The notes beneath the pieces are model-generated. The model was not told where the DNA came from. It worked only from the letters and a program-made list of their open reading frames with translations, and did not search any database. Both the position numbers and the translations under genes were made by a program. This document shows, piece by piece, positions 1-15,374 of a DNA stretch of 64,000 bases (the first letter of the stretch is position 1; the number at the start of each line of letters is the position of its first letter). This DNA comes from Leptospira kmetyi serovar Malaysia str. Bejo-Iso9 (GTDB taxonomy: Bacteria; Spirochaetota; Leptospiria; Leptospirales; Leptospiraceae), in the NCBI RefSeq assembly GCF_000243735.2, contig NZ_AHMP02000003.1, forward strand, positions 2,812,001 through 2,876,000. The letters are read 5' to 3'.

Positions 1-432
1 TCGGAGCTGGAAAAACCTTCCGCTGCTGGTCCGGATTTCGTTTGTTAAACTTTGTTTCAAACGCTTCAGGAACTGAAGGTTGTCGCGAGAGGCTCAATCT
101 TTCTAAAGAGAATTTCGTTTTGAGAATATAGAGACATAAGTGAGAAATCCAATGACTGAAAGATCGAATCAATGTATGAGTTCCCACAAAGTAGAATCCG
201 GAAAGTTTAGTTGATGATCGATGAAATTTATGATAAGGAGAATTTCCTCGGAAATTTTCCCACAAAGCCCACCTCCACCACCCGATTTGGGTGGGGGCCA
301 AATTCCGATTACAAGCTTGTCGGAACAGATACGACATCGCCCTTCACGACGAACATTCTTCTTTTCTCCTGAAACGCAACGGCGGATAAAAGAAACCCAA
401 AAAGAAAGCTCAAACAAAGCGCGCTTTTAAAA
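1..432. other. Left-edge stretch without a supported gene
   Basis: No convincing gene is seen here. The two short open frames that cross it are Arg/Cys- or Pro-rich and look like chance. The first 48 bases are open in frame 1 and end with TAA at 46-48, so they could be the last 15 codons of a plus-strand gene outside the window; this is only a possibility. The 11-mer TTCCCACAAAG occurs twice (181-191 and 257-267), the second time inside the hairpin repeat described separately. Confidence 0.4.
257..353 (+). repeat. GC-rich hairpin repeat, copy 1
   Basis: The element starts TTCCCACAAAGCCC and contains the inverted repeat CCACCC (278-283) / GGGTGG (289-294) around a GATTT loop, followed by GGGCC. 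It ends with TTCACGACGAA at 343-353. The same ordered modules occur near the other end of the window (63587-63647), same strand. That recurrence is the reason for calling it a dispersed intergenic repeat. Function unknown. Confidence 0.6.
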
Positions 433-464
433 TAAAAAAGGAGACCCAAAGGATCTCCTTTTTC
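433..464 (-). terminator. Intrinsic terminator of pckA
   Basis: Inverted repeat AAAAAGGAGA / TCTCCTTTTT with a 9-base loop. Read on the minus strand, the stem runs into a T-rich tract (TTTTTTATTTT). It lies about 27 bases beyond the pckA stop codon. Confidence 0.8.
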
Positions 465-490
465 TCAAAAACCGATTGTAAAATCGAATC

Positions 491-2101
<1,611 letters not shown>

Positions 2102-2103
2102 TT

Positions 2104-2139
<36 letters not shown>

Positions 2140-2144
2140 CCGAT

Positions 2145-3179
2145 TCAAGAGGAATGCGGCTGTCGATTTCCCTTCTCGGAAGCCCCGTTTGGGTTCGCTT
2201 TCGTGAAGATCATCTTTCCGGCCGCGGTTTGAATGATGGAAGTTACTGTCACTTTGACCTCTTTTCCAACAAGGTGACCGCCGTTTTCGATTACGACCAT
2301 CGTGCCGTCTTCGAGATAACCGATTCCTTGGTTTTCGTCCTTTCCTTCCTTGATTACTTGGATTCCAAGTTCCTCTCCGGGAAGAACGACCGGTTTCAAC
2401 GCGTTTGCAAGAGTATTCAAATTGAGAACTTTCACGCCCTGCAATTCCGCAACTTTGTTGAGGTTAAAGTCGTTTGTAACGATTTTTCCGCCGGTATCTC
2501 TTGCGAGTTTGATCAACTTCGCATCGACTTCTCGGGTATCGGAATAATCCTTATACGTGATTTTTACTTCGATGGAACCTTTGCGTTGAAGTTTGTTCAA
2601 CATCTCAAGGCCTCTTCTTCCCCTCGCTCTTTTGATCGGATCGGAAGAATCGCTGATCAGCTGGATTTCTCTCAACACGAAGTTGGGAAGAATCAACGGA
2701 CCGTCCAAAAAGTGCGTATCGGCGATGTCCAAAATTCTTCCGTCGATTACGACCGAAGTATCGAGAATCTTATCTCTGACTTCTTCCTTTTCGATTCCGA
2801 CGCCGAATCCGGTTCCGGAACCTCCGCCGCCGCCGAAAATTCCAAGGCCAGGTTCTTTCGCAAAAGCGACTCCGGCGAGAATTCCGAAAAGCGCGAATAG
2901 AAAGTAAAGCGCGACGTTCAATTCTTCAAAGTGAACCACCTCGCCTACGAACCATGCGATTGCAAGACCGAGAAGAGCGCCGAGACCCGCGCAAAAAAGC
3001 ACGTCGGCTTTGAGCTTTGGAAAAAGACTGGATTCTCCATAAAGAAGAATTAAGGAAACTACCAGGACAACTCCGGCGATAGGACCGGCTAAGTAAAGAT
3101 CTCCGGCTTGTTTGTGAGTTACCGCAAAGGTAATTCCGGAGAGGAATAGAGACGTGAGTACTTTATAGATATGAATCAT
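2145..3179 (-). CDS. PIN-TRAM domain membrane protein (YacL-like)
   Basis: 344 residues. The first ~110 form about four hydrophobic segments, then a Gly-rich linker (about 113-126). A PIN nuclease-like domain follows, with the acidic motif [11 protein letters not shown], and then a C-terminal TRAM RNA-binding domain (about 275-340). This is the architecture of Bacillus YacL, a conserved inner-membrane protein. The PIN acidic residues suggest a metal-dependent RNase, but the substrate is not established. The neighbour carD is 39 bases upstream in the same direction, and Bacillus yacL also lies close to a carD-like gene, so the linkage may be functional. Start at ATG 3179. Confidence 0.85.
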   Translation of the reverse strand: MIHIYKVLTSLFLSGITFAVTHKQAGDLYLAGPIAGVVLVVSLILLYGESSLFPKLKADVLFCAGLGALLGLAIAWFVGEVVHFEELNVALYFLFALFGILAGVAFAKEPGLGIFGGGGGSGTGFGVGIEKEEVRDKILDTSVVIDGRILDIADTHFLDGPLILPNFVLREIQLISDSSDPIKRARGRRGLEMLNKLQRKGSIEVKITYKDYSDTREVDAKLIKLARDTGGKIVTNDFNLNKVAELQGVKVLNLNTLANALKPVVLPGEELGIQVIKEGKDENQGIGYLEDGTMVVIENGGHLVGKEVKVTVTSIIQTAAGKMIFTKANPNGASEKGNRQPHSS

Positions 3180-3218
3180 AACTCAAATCCTTAATTGTAT
3201 TTGAGTTTTTGCGGAATT

Positions 3219-3798
<580 letters not shown>

Positions 3799-3852
3799 TT
3801 AAGAAAATAGCATAAATTTGGCGAAAGTCAACAAAATTATCCCAAAAGGCTA

Positions 3853-4545
3853 CTAAAGTTTGAGAGAACGAACCTTTGCGGAATGAAATGCGGGATCATT
3901 GAGAGGTTGTACTTTTTCAAGAGCTTCCTTGGCTTCCTCTTCGGAATAGAAATATCCCAGGTACAACTCACCTTTGGAGGAACGGAAAATTCTTCCCTTA
4001 AATTCGTTTCGAGCCATGAGCAATCTTTTCCCGAGTTCGACGGCTTGCAAAGAATCCGAGGTCGGAACTACAACCAGATAATTCGTTTCTCCGGTTTGAG
4101 GCGGATAAAGAAGTTTTGAATCGTTTCCTTTTGCCTCGTTGTCGGAGGACGTTTGTTTCGAACTGAGCTTGGAAAGACTTTCCTGGTTTTTTAAGGATTC
4201 AACGGAATCGCTCTCTCTCGAAGAAGAGAACAAAGATCTCAATCCCCCATTCTCATTTCTTTTTTCTTGAGAAGATACGTTTCTAAAAGTTTGAAGTTCA
4301 TTCTGTGTGAAGCTTTCTTCTTTTTGATCCAATTTAAGTCCGACAACCAACCCCGCCGTAAAAAGCGAAATCGATCCCAAGAGTAAAACGAAAGCCGAAC
4401 GTGTGGACGAAAAGATCTGGATCGGTGATCCCGATTTTTTTACGTGCTGAACCGTTTGTATGGTTCTATCGAAGTCCGAAGTTTCTCGGACCGGCGTTCG
4501 GATCGAAGATTGTTTGAGTCTTCTGGAATAATCGATATTCTGCAT
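3853..4545 (-). CDS. SPOR domain membrane protein
   Basis: 230 residues. A Ser/Thr-rich cytoplasmic N terminus is followed by one membrane helix at about residues 48-70 and a Ser/Gln/Lys-rich low-complexity linker (about 75-145). A C-terminal SPOR-like domain (about 150-230) has alternating strands and the segment GELYLGYFYSEEEA. SPOR domains bind denuded glycan strands of septal peptidoglycan, so a role at the division site is likely by family; nothing more specific can be read. It stands alone between carD and a small membrane protein. Confidence 0.7.
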   Translation of the reverse strand: MQNIDYSRRLKQSSIRTPVRETSDFDRTIQTVQHVKKSGSPIQIFSSTRSAFVLLLGSISLFTAGLVVGLKLDQKEESFTQNELQTFRNVSSQEKRNENGGLRSLFSSSRESDSVESLKNQESLSKLSSKQTSSDNEAKGNDSKLLYPPQTGETNYLVVVPTSDSLQAVELGKRLLMARNEFKGRIFRSSKGELYLGYFYSEEEAKEALEKVQPLNDPAFHSAKVRSLKL

Positions 4546-4629
4546 TGGAATCCTGGATTCTATACTAAGAATCGGTTTAAATGCCCAAATTCCGTCGAAA
4601 AAATTTGATAAACGAAGAGAAGTTTCGAT

Positions 4630-4944
4630 TTAACGTTCCGGTTCTTTGGGTTCGCCGATCGCAAAGATCCAAAAAAGCCAGAGGCAACAAGCCCCGAGTA
4701 GAATGTAAAATCCTACGACCCCGTTTCGACCGAACAGATTGTATGCGAGTTTCAAAGATCCGAGATGGAGGCTTTCGGTTTCGCCGGATTCCCATTCTAA
4801 AATCCATCGGTTCCAGTAATACGCGTAGGTGAAAAGAACCGTAGCCGGTAAAAACAAAACGAACGGATATTTGGCGATGAACCGAATCCATTTCGCAGAT
4901 CCGGGAATCGGTTTTACTTCTTCGTTGATCCAACGTATTTTCAT
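4630..4944 (-). CDS. Small membrane protein, two helices
   Basis: From ATG 4944 the product is 104 residues with two clear hydrophobic helices (FVLFLPATVLFTYAYYW and VVGFYILLGACCLWLFWIF) and a charged tail ending EPKEPER. The frame stays open to 5088, but the extra 48 residues are basic and unlike a signal, so the internal ATG is preferred; neither start has a good ribosome site. It lies downstream of the oxidase operon, beyond a strong terminator. Family not recognised. Confidence 0.6.
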   Translation of the reverse strand: MKIRWINEEVKPIPGSAKWIRFIAKYPFVLFLPATVLFTYAYYWNRWILEWESGETESLHLGSLKLAYNLFGRNGVVGFYILLGACCLWLFWIFAIGEPKEPER

Positions 4945-5111
4945 ATGTCGCTTGGATAACAGGACGGAGTTCCGGCCATTGCTTGGTTTTTTAGGTGAGA
5001 ATTTTTCGATGAAAGAAAGAAGAATTTTCACCTCGCGTCGCGTCTCGAGTTTCCAAATTGTAGGAACTCCAACGACTGAGCACGACAAAGAAGTCCGCCG
5101 AATGAAAATAA

Positions 5112-5140
5112 AAAACCCCGGGTTTTAAAGCCGGGGTTTT
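5112..5140 (-). terminator. Terminator after the cox operon
   Basis: Perfect 10-bp inverted repeat AAAACCCCGG / CCGGGGTTTT around GTTTTAAAG, with flanking A/T runs on both sides, so it could act in both directions. It lies 80 bases past the coxC stop codon and ends the oxidase operon. A second hairpin (CAAACCTC 5175-5182 / GAGGTTTG 5199-5206) lies between it and coxC. Confidence 0.82.
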
Positions 5141-5219
5141 ATTGAAACGAATCGTATTCGATTCTTTCGAAACGCAAACCTCACTTTCTAAAGATCGCGA
5201 GGTTTGTCGGAACTACGCC

Positions 5220-7461
<2,242 letters not shown>

Positions 7462-7469
7462 GTCCTCTC

Positions 7470-8471
<1,002 letters not shown>

Positions 8472-8475
8472 TTTT

Positions 8476-9321
<846 letters not shown>

Positions 9322-9351
9322 GATTCTTAACTCCGGAGTGAACTCCCGATA

Positions 9352-9501
9352 TTACTTCGCCTGAGTGTTCGCAGGTAGGTTGAGAGAATGTTCTTTCACT
9401 CCCGGATGAAGAAAAGAAATGTAGGTAAAGAATACTAAGTTTCCTACGAGAACAACGATGAAAGTCCAGAATCCCGGTTTATTATAGTCGTGTTGTGCCA
9501 T
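9352..9501 (-). CDS. 49-residue single-helix membrane protein at the head of the cox operon
   Basis: A 49-codon frame reading MAQHDYNKPG at its start, one transmembrane helix (FWTFIVVLVGNLVFFTYISF), then LHPGVKEHSLNLP. The ATG at 9501 is preceded by AGGAG at 10-14 bases. The stop lies 30 bases before the SCO gene, in the same direction as the cox genes. Its size and topology resemble small accessory subunits of heme-copper oxidases (subunit IV/CcoQ-like), but I do not recognise a family, so the role is inferred from position. Confidence 0.75.
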   Translation of the reverse strand: MAQHDYNKPGFWTFIVVLVGNLVFFTYISFLHPGVKEHSLNLPANTQAK

Positions 9502-9534
9502 GGAAGAAAGGCTCCTGTAATTGATTCTCATTCT

Positions 9535-9564
9535 CTTGAAGAATGGAATCTTGAAAGATTCAAG
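9535..9564. promoter_or_regulatory. Dyad between the cox operon and ctaA
   Basis: Nested inverted repeats: CTTGAA (9535-9540) / TTCAAG (9559-9564), and inside them GAATC (9546-9550) / GATTC (9557-9561). They sit in the 183-base space between the divergent cox and ctaA genes, where a shared operator could act. No regulator is recognised. Confidence 0.3.
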
Positions 9565-9684
9565 GACAGGATTGGATGAATCTGTTTTTTTGGAAGTAAT
9601 ATTTAATTTTTACTTTCATTGCCCTTAAGGACCGTTTTCCGAGTATGGTATTTGAGAACCTCTTGCGAGGGTTCACGGGAAAGA

Positions 9685-10638
9685 ATGAACTCTAACTTGG
9701 ACCTTTCATCTAAATTTCGCCTGTTTTATAAAATCTCTTTGTTCTTGAGCATTCTCATCTTTTTGAATCTGCTCTACGGACCTTTGGTGAGAGCGACCGG
9801 CTCCGGGCTTGCCTGTCCCGATTGGCCTTTTTGTTTCGGCAAAATATTTCCAACGTTCGACTTTCAGATTTTTATGGAAGTCTCTCATCGTTATTATTCC
9901 GGCTTTTTAGGATTGATTCTTTTAGGACTTACCGTTTGGACTTTTGCGGATAAAACCCTTCGAAAAGAATTCGGAATCTACTTGGGGCTTGCGATTCTAC
10001 TTTTGATTTCTCAAATCAACTTGGGAAGATTGACCGTAACCTTAAAACTCGATCCGACTTCCGTGAATCTTCATTTGCTCAATGCGATCGCGTTCTTTTT
10101 GGTGATTCTTACCGTGTCGATCGACTCGAGAGAGAAATCGGTTCACCAAAGGGAGATTTTCGTCAAAGCGGATTCCATATTCAGAAAAGATAATGTTTTT
10201 TATTTTCTTCTTTTGATCGGAATCGTGACGCAGATCGTCCTCGGAGGACGCGTTAGTTCCCATTATGCGGGCCTTGCCTGCCCCGACTTTCCCACTTGTT
10301 GGGGAGAATGGATCCCGAATCATCCATTAGAAATCGTTAAAATTCAAGTCATTCACAGATTCGGGGCGTATTCGGTGGCGATTCTTCTTTCGATTGCGCT
10401 CGGCTTTGCGATTTGGAAGAATTTTCCGTCCAACGCGAAACGATTTCTTCAGATTTCCATGTATCTTTTAGTCGCTCAAATCATTTTAGGAATTTTGAAT
10501 GTATTTTTCGGACTTCCGAAATTGGTGACCGCTCTTCACACCGGATTTGCGGTTCTTCTTTTGACGACTTCTTATCTTTCCCTAATTTCCAGAGCCGTGA
10601 CATTGACTTCGGAGAACGAACGGAGGCCTGAAAGATAA
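9685..10638 (+). CDS. ctaA: Heme A synthase (COX15/CtaA)
   Basis: 317 residues from ATG 9685, which has GGGAAAG close upstream; a TTG 66 bases earlier is less likely. About eight transmembrane helices in two homologous four-helix halves. Each half has a conserved periplasmic Cys pair motif (CPDWPFC and CPDFPTC) and heme-ligand His residues (VSHRYYSG, VIHRFGAY). It oxidises the C8 methyl of heme O to give heme A for the adjacent aa3-type oxidase. ctaB follows after 12 bases. Confidence 0.95.
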   Translation: MNSNLDLSSKFRLFYKISLFLSILIFLNLLYGPLVRATGSGLACPDWPFCFGKIFPTFDFQIFMEVSHRYYSGFLGLILLGLTVWTFADKTLRKEFGIYLGLAILLLISQINLGRLTVTLKLDPTSVNLHLLNAIAFFLVILTVSIDSREKSVHQREIFVKADSIFRKDNVFYFLLLIGIVTQIVLGGRVSSHYAGLACPDFPTCWGEWIPNHPLEIVKIQVIHRFGAYSVAILLSIALGFAIWKNFPSNAKRFLQISMYLLVAQIILGILNVFFGLPKLVTALHTGFAVLLLTTSYLSLISRAVTLTSENERRPER

Positions 10639-10650
10639 TTTCAGGATAGT

Positions 10651-11523
<873 letters not shown>

Positions 11524-11624
11524 AAGAATCGATCAAACGCGCGTTAAACGTTCTTGATTCGTCGGCCGACCGCTCGCATTCTTGCGTAAGTCGTTCTTTG
11601 AGTTCGTAACGCGCTCGACGTGAA

Positions 11625-12770
11625 TCAATTTCCGAATTCGAGAATCGCCGTGGAGCCGGACGCGGATAAAATCTTAAAACTTCCCTTAATCTGTTTCGTG
11701 AGAATCTGAATCAAAGTAAAACCGGAAGTTTTCGGTTTCATCCATAGATTGGAATCCGAAATTCCAGCGCCGTTGTCTTTGATCTCAAGTCGATATTTGT
11801 TTCCTTCCCTTTGAAAAAGGACGTTTACGTTTCCCCGATCCGTTTCACTCGGAAACGCGTGTTTGAGGGAGTTGGAAAGAAGTTCGCTGAAAATCATCGC
11901 ACAAGGAAGCGCGCTTTCGATTCTTAAAAAGACCGGCTCCGCTGAATTTTCCACGCGCACCTGAATCGCCTTTTTATCGAATTTATCCGAAAGGTTTTTA
12001 ATGATTTCGTCGATCACCTCCGAGAAGTCGATGTCGAAATAATTCTCGGACTTATAAAGATAATTGTGAACCTGAGAAATGGCGAGAATTCTATCCTGAA
12101 AATCGGAAAGGATGTTTTCGACCTTATCCTTATCCGAGCCGCTGTGAATTTCCACCAAACCCGATAAAACCTGCAGATTGTTCCGCACTCTATGATGAAT
12201 TTCCTGAATCAGTTCGTTCTTTTCCTCAACGGATCCGTGTAACGTTTGTACGGCGAGAATGGAGATCACGACGAACATCGCAAAAAGTCCGATCCGATCC
12301 GCGATATGAATCAAGTCCTGATGATCCGTCATCAAAACCTCGTCGATTATGATCAGGATGAAACAATATCCCGCGATCAAAAGAGTACGTTTTACGTTTG
12401 CGAAATATAAGAAAATCATAATGAGTATCGCGAGAACGATATTCTTATTTCCCATGTCCACGCTGACGTTCAATCGAGATAAACCGAAATACCAGCCGAT
12501 CGTAACGGCCCCGAAGCTCGAAAGTAAAATGATATGAACCGCCCAATCGAATTTCTTTTTCAACAAAAGGATCAGGGAAACGACGGACGCCAACGTCATG
12601 ATCGAAAATCCGACGCGAATCATATGTCCTTTGGCAAACCAAAGAAAGAAGTTAGACGAAATACCGAGCATTATGGAAGCGACGTTGAATACGAAAAGAT
12701 GAAGCGCTTTTTTACGGGTGAGGTAATCCCTGTCCTTATAGATTTTTCGGATCCATCCTGAAAGTTCCAT
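11625..12770 (-). CDS. Membrane sensor histidine kinase, HisKA_2 type
   Basis: 381 residues. The N-terminal ~200 form about six hydrophobic helices with short loops and no large periplasmic sensor domain. The dimerisation/phosphoacceptor box is EIHHRVRNNLQVLSGL (H192/H193), typical of HisKA_2/HWE-like kinases. A HATPase_c domain follows, with SNSLKHAF, KDNGAGI and SGFTLIQILTKQI. No response regulator is adjacent, so the partner is elsewhere. It converges on ctaB, with 101 bases between the stop codons. Confidence 0.88.
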   Translation of the reverse strand: MELSGWIRKIYKDRDYLTRKKALHLFVFNVASIMLGISSNFFLWFAKGHMIRVGFSIMTLASVVSLILLLKKKFDWAVHIILLSSFGAVTIGWYFGLSRLNVSVDMGNKNIVLAILIMIFLYFANVKRTLLIAGYCFILIIIDEVLMTDHQDLIHIADRIGLFAMFVVISILAVQTLHGSVEEKNELIQEIHHRVRNNLQVLSGLVEIHSGSDKDKVENILSDFQDRILAISQVHNYLYKSENYFDIDFSEVIDEIIKNLSDKFDKKAIQVRVENSAEPVFLRIESALPCAMIFSELLSNSLKHAFPSETDRGNVNVLFQREGNKYRLEIKDNGAGISDSNLWMKPKTSGFTLIQILTKQIKGSFKILSASGSTAILEFGN

Positions 12771-12925
12771 TCGAGTTCCCGAGGCGATTGCCGAAAAGCT
12801 CCGCCCTTGTTTATTTTATACAATGAGACCCAAAGAGAAATTATTTTTCTACAAATCGACGGAACATTCGACCGCATTTTTTTAAACGAACGAGAACGAA
12901 TCGATCGCGCTTTTTTTCGAGGACG

Positions 12926-13324
12926 TCAAAGGGTCAAAATTCCACCTCCGCCATGACCGCCGCCTCCGTGACCACCACCGCTTCCTCCTCCGCTTCCGCC
13001 GCCGCTATGACCTCCCCCTCCTCCGCTGCTACTATGTCCGCCACCACCGCCTCTTCCTCCGCTCCCGCCTCCGGTTCTCGCACTCGGTCCACCCGAGCTT
13101 CCCGAAGAAGTTCTTACCCTGCAATTGTCCTTGCAGTTATCGCAAATCTGATAACAGAGAAACGGAACCGCGAGGGATTGATTGGCCGTTCCCGTATTGA
13201 CCGCGACAAGAAGACAAGTGGACAACTGATTGTCGCAATTCTTTTCGCAACCGGAAGTGTCGATCGTACAGGATTCGAAAAACAAAACGAGAATTCCCGG
13301 TAAAAAATATCGAATTCGTTTCAT
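12926..13324 (-). CDS. Gly/His-rich lipoprotein with a Cys-rich head
   Basis: 132 residues. A signal sequence is followed by the possible lipobox FFESC near residue 19. Then comes a short Cys-rich head (CEKNCDNQLSTC, CYQICDNCKDNC), with Cys pairs suggesting disulfides or metal binding. The last ~60 residues are almost only Gly, Ser and His, in runs such as GGGHGGGGHGGGG. Its ATG overlaps the stop of the ankyrin lipoprotein gene by one base (TAATG), so the two are translationally coupled. The tail might bind metal by its His residues; that is inference. No family recognised. Confidence 0.72.
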   Translation of the reverse strand: MKRIRYFLPGILVLFFESCTIDTSGCEKNCDNQLSTCLLVAVNTGTANQSLAVPFLCYQICDNCKDNCRVRTSSGSSGGPSARTGGGSGGRGGGGGHSSSGGGGGHSGGGSGGGSGGGHGGGGHGGGGILTL

Positions 13325-13854
13325 TATCTTTTACCGGCCCCCGCTTGGAGAAGAATCTCCTGAACTCTTTTAGAATCTTCTAATGTAGTTTCGGACCAAG
13401 CCGTATGTCCTTGGGTGGTCGTCGCGTGCAGATCTGCGCCGGAACGAATCAGAAGTTTTACGATTTCGGGATAACGATTGAAAGCCGCCATCATCAAAGC
13501 TGTATGACCGTCTCTTGTCCTTGCGTTGACGTCCGCTCCTTGTTGTATGAGATATTCCGCGATCAGATATTCTCCTTCGCGAGCCGCAACCATCAACGGA
13601 GTATAATTTCTAAAAAAAGGATCTCTTTGATTGATGCCTTGACCGGATCGAAGAGCATTTTCCAAACCTTGCAGATCGCCTTTATAAACGTAGTCGGTCG
13701 GACTTAAACCGGGATAAGAAGCGTATCTTTCCTGTGGAAAAATACATCCCGTAAAGAATAGGCTCGAAACGAAAACCGGAACGATCGTCGTTTCGATAAT
13801 TTTATGAAAAAAGTTTTTTCCAGCTTTCTCGAAAACAAAAAGTGAACGTTTCAT
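13324..13854 (-). CDS. Ankyrin-repeat lipoprotein
   Basis: 176 residues from ATG 13854, chosen because GAGGA lies 8 bases upstream; the frame is open 23 codons further. A basic N terminus and hydrophobic stretch end in the lipobox FFTGC. About three ankyrin repeats follow, recognisable as TPLMVAAREG, HTALMMAAFNRYPEIVKLLIRSGADL and HTAWSETT. Ankyrin repeats bind proteins; exported ones may protect or scaffold periplasmic partners. The next gene, the Gly/His-rich lipoprotein, is coupled by a 1-nt overlap, so the two products may work together. Confidence 0.82.
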   Translation of the reverse strand: MKRSLFVFEKAGKNFFHKIIETTIVPVFVSSLFFTGCIFPQERYASYPGLSPTDYVYKGDLQGLENALRSGQGINQRDPFFRNYTPLMVAAREGEYLIAEYLIQQGADVNARTRDGHTALMMAAFNRYPEIVKLLIRSGADLHATTTQGHTAWSETTLEDSKRVQEILLQAGAGKR

Positions 13855-14054
13855 CGAATTCTTCCTCGAATACGCGTTCAGTGTATCGATTTCGAAGTTC
13901 GTCGCAATAGGTGTTCCCTGCAATTGCGGAAAGTACTCAGAAACGTTTTTTAGGTTAGTGGTTTTTACCTAAGAATTTTCGGCGGTCCTTATACGACTTG
14001 ACTCGGTAAGGGAAGAATTTCTAATTTTCATTGGATTCTTCCGAGAAGGTAAAA

Positions 14055-14582
14055 ATGAGACTCTGGTTTCCCCAAGAAAAACGATTCTACTTTTTTTCTG
14101 TTTATGTTTTTCTAATTTTTCTCTGGATTATAGAAGAGATCCTAACGTTCGCGTTCGATATAAACTGGATCGAAAGATCCCAAGCCTACTTCACGACGAT
14201 CGAAGCCGCGTTCGGTTTTTTATCCATCGTGGGAATTTATTTCTTATTCCAAGAAATCAGACATACGCAAGCCGATATAGAATCCGCAAAGGTCGCGATC
14301 GAAGGACTCAAAAATAAAAATCAACTTTTGGTTCATACCAATCAATCCTTTTGGGAATCCCTTCAAAGACAATTGGAGGAATGGGATCTCTCCGACAAGG
14401 AAAAGGAAATCGCTCTACTCCTTCTTCGAGGAATGTCCAATCACCAAATCGCCGCTATACGGGGAAAAAGTTTAAAGACCATCGAAAATCAAACCTTCTC
14501 CATCTATCAAAAATCGGGAACGACCGGAAAACTCGAATTCATCGCGTATTTTATATCGCCTCTTTTACCTGAAGAGGATTGA
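14055..14582 (+). CDS. Membrane-anchored LuxR/GerE-type regulator
   Basis: 175 residues from ATG 14055 (GAGAAGG upstream); a TTG at 14031 is possible. Two transmembrane helices (about 12-32 and 52-72) are followed by a probable coiled coil (about 73-110). A GerE helix-turn-helix (about 112-165) has LSDKEKEIALLLLRGMSNHQIA and SLKTIENQTFSIYQKSG. The DNA-binding domain is therefore tethered to the inner membrane, a one-component layout with no receiver domain. The signal is unknown. It is the only plus-strand regulator in this area and diverges from the ankyrin lipoprotein gene. Confidence 0.82.
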   Translation: MRLWFPQEKRFYFFSVYVFLIFLWIIEEILTFAFDINWIERSQAYFTTIEAAFGFLSIVGIYFLFQEIRHTQADIESAKVAIEGLKNKNQLLVHTNQSFWESLQRQLEEWDLSDKEKEIALLLLRGMSNHQIAAIRGKSLKTIENQTFSIYQKSGTTGKLEFIAYFISPLLPEED

Positions 14583-14646
14583 TTTCGGTTTGATCTACGT
14601 ATCACGCCGTTGAAAAACCGACTTACATCGCGCTAAAATTCATATT

Positions 14647-15243
14647 ATGGATTTTGAAACTTATTTTTTATCCTCGGATTCTCTGGAGAATGGAAATCTC
14701 CGACAAAAACGTCTCTTTCAAGATCTTTCCGAGCATAAAATTTTGGAAAGAATTTCAAAATTCGATCCGGTTCTCGCCGGAACGATTCCGTTGGACATCG
14801 ATCATTCCTTAAGCGACGCGGATATTCTCTGTTGTTTTGGAACGTCCGAAGAATTCTCCTCCGTTTTAAAATCCGCGTTTTCCGATTTCTTAAATTTCGA
14901 ACTCAAGGAAGGTTCGCATCAAGGGATTACCTCCGTTTTAGCCCGTTTTCAAACAAAACAATTTTCTTATGAAATATTCGGACAGAATGTTCCGATCTTC
15001 GAACAGATGGGATTCGTTCATCTTCAAATCGAACATAAAATTCTTTCCATCGCGGGAGAAAATTTTAAGAATAGAATTCGTTTTCTGAAAAACGAAGGAT
15101 GGAAAACTGAACCTGCATTCGCATATCTCCTTGGAATTCAGGGAGACCCCTATCACGCATTATACGATATGCGTCTTTTTTCCGATCAAGACTTAAGAAA
15201 TCTCGTTTTTTCGTCCGAGTTCTTTTCAAATCCGGATAAATAA
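14647..15243 (+). CDS. DUF4269 protein, nucleotidyltransferase-like
   Basis: 198 residues. The early segment LAGTIPLDIDHSLSDADILC matches the DUF4269 pattern, in which spaced acidic residues resemble the DxD site of the nucleotidyltransferase fold. A central region, SYEIFGQNVPIFEQMGFVHLQIEHKI, and the C-terminal AFAYLLGIQGDPYHALYDM also fit. Family members are cytoplasmic and uncharacterised, so the substrate is unknown. It starts at ATG 14647, 64 bases after the LuxR gene. Confidence 0.75.
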   Translation: MDFETYFLSSDSLENGNLRQKRLFQDLSEHKILERISKFDPVLAGTIPLDIDHSLSDADILCCFGTSEEFSSVLKSAFSDFLNFELKEGSHQGITSVLARFQTKQFSYEIFGQNVPIFEQMGFVHLQIEHKILSIAGENFKNRIRFLKNEGWKTEPAFAYLLGIQGDPYHALYDMRLFSDQDLRNLVFSSEFFSNPDK

Positions 15244-15374
15244 TCGGCACACAAGAAACATTCTCCGCGCAGTTTTTCGCATTAACAAGAAAGCGGAATC
15301 CAGCTTGACAATCGAATTTTTTAAACGATTTTGTTTTCCCAATCCATAAATAATTTCTAAAGGTTGCGAGAATT

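Noticed and set aside
221..430. 69-residue plus-strand frame in the left non-coding stretch
   Set aside because: Its middle is the hairpin repeat read as Pro/Gly runs, and the ends are Arg-rich as in shadow frames.
12953..13303. Plus-strand frame rich in Ala/Ser/Thr across the Gly/His lipoprotein gene
   Set aside because: It is the reverse reading of the GGN repeats and has no ribosome site; the minus-strand lipoprotein with signal peptide and coupling is much better supported.
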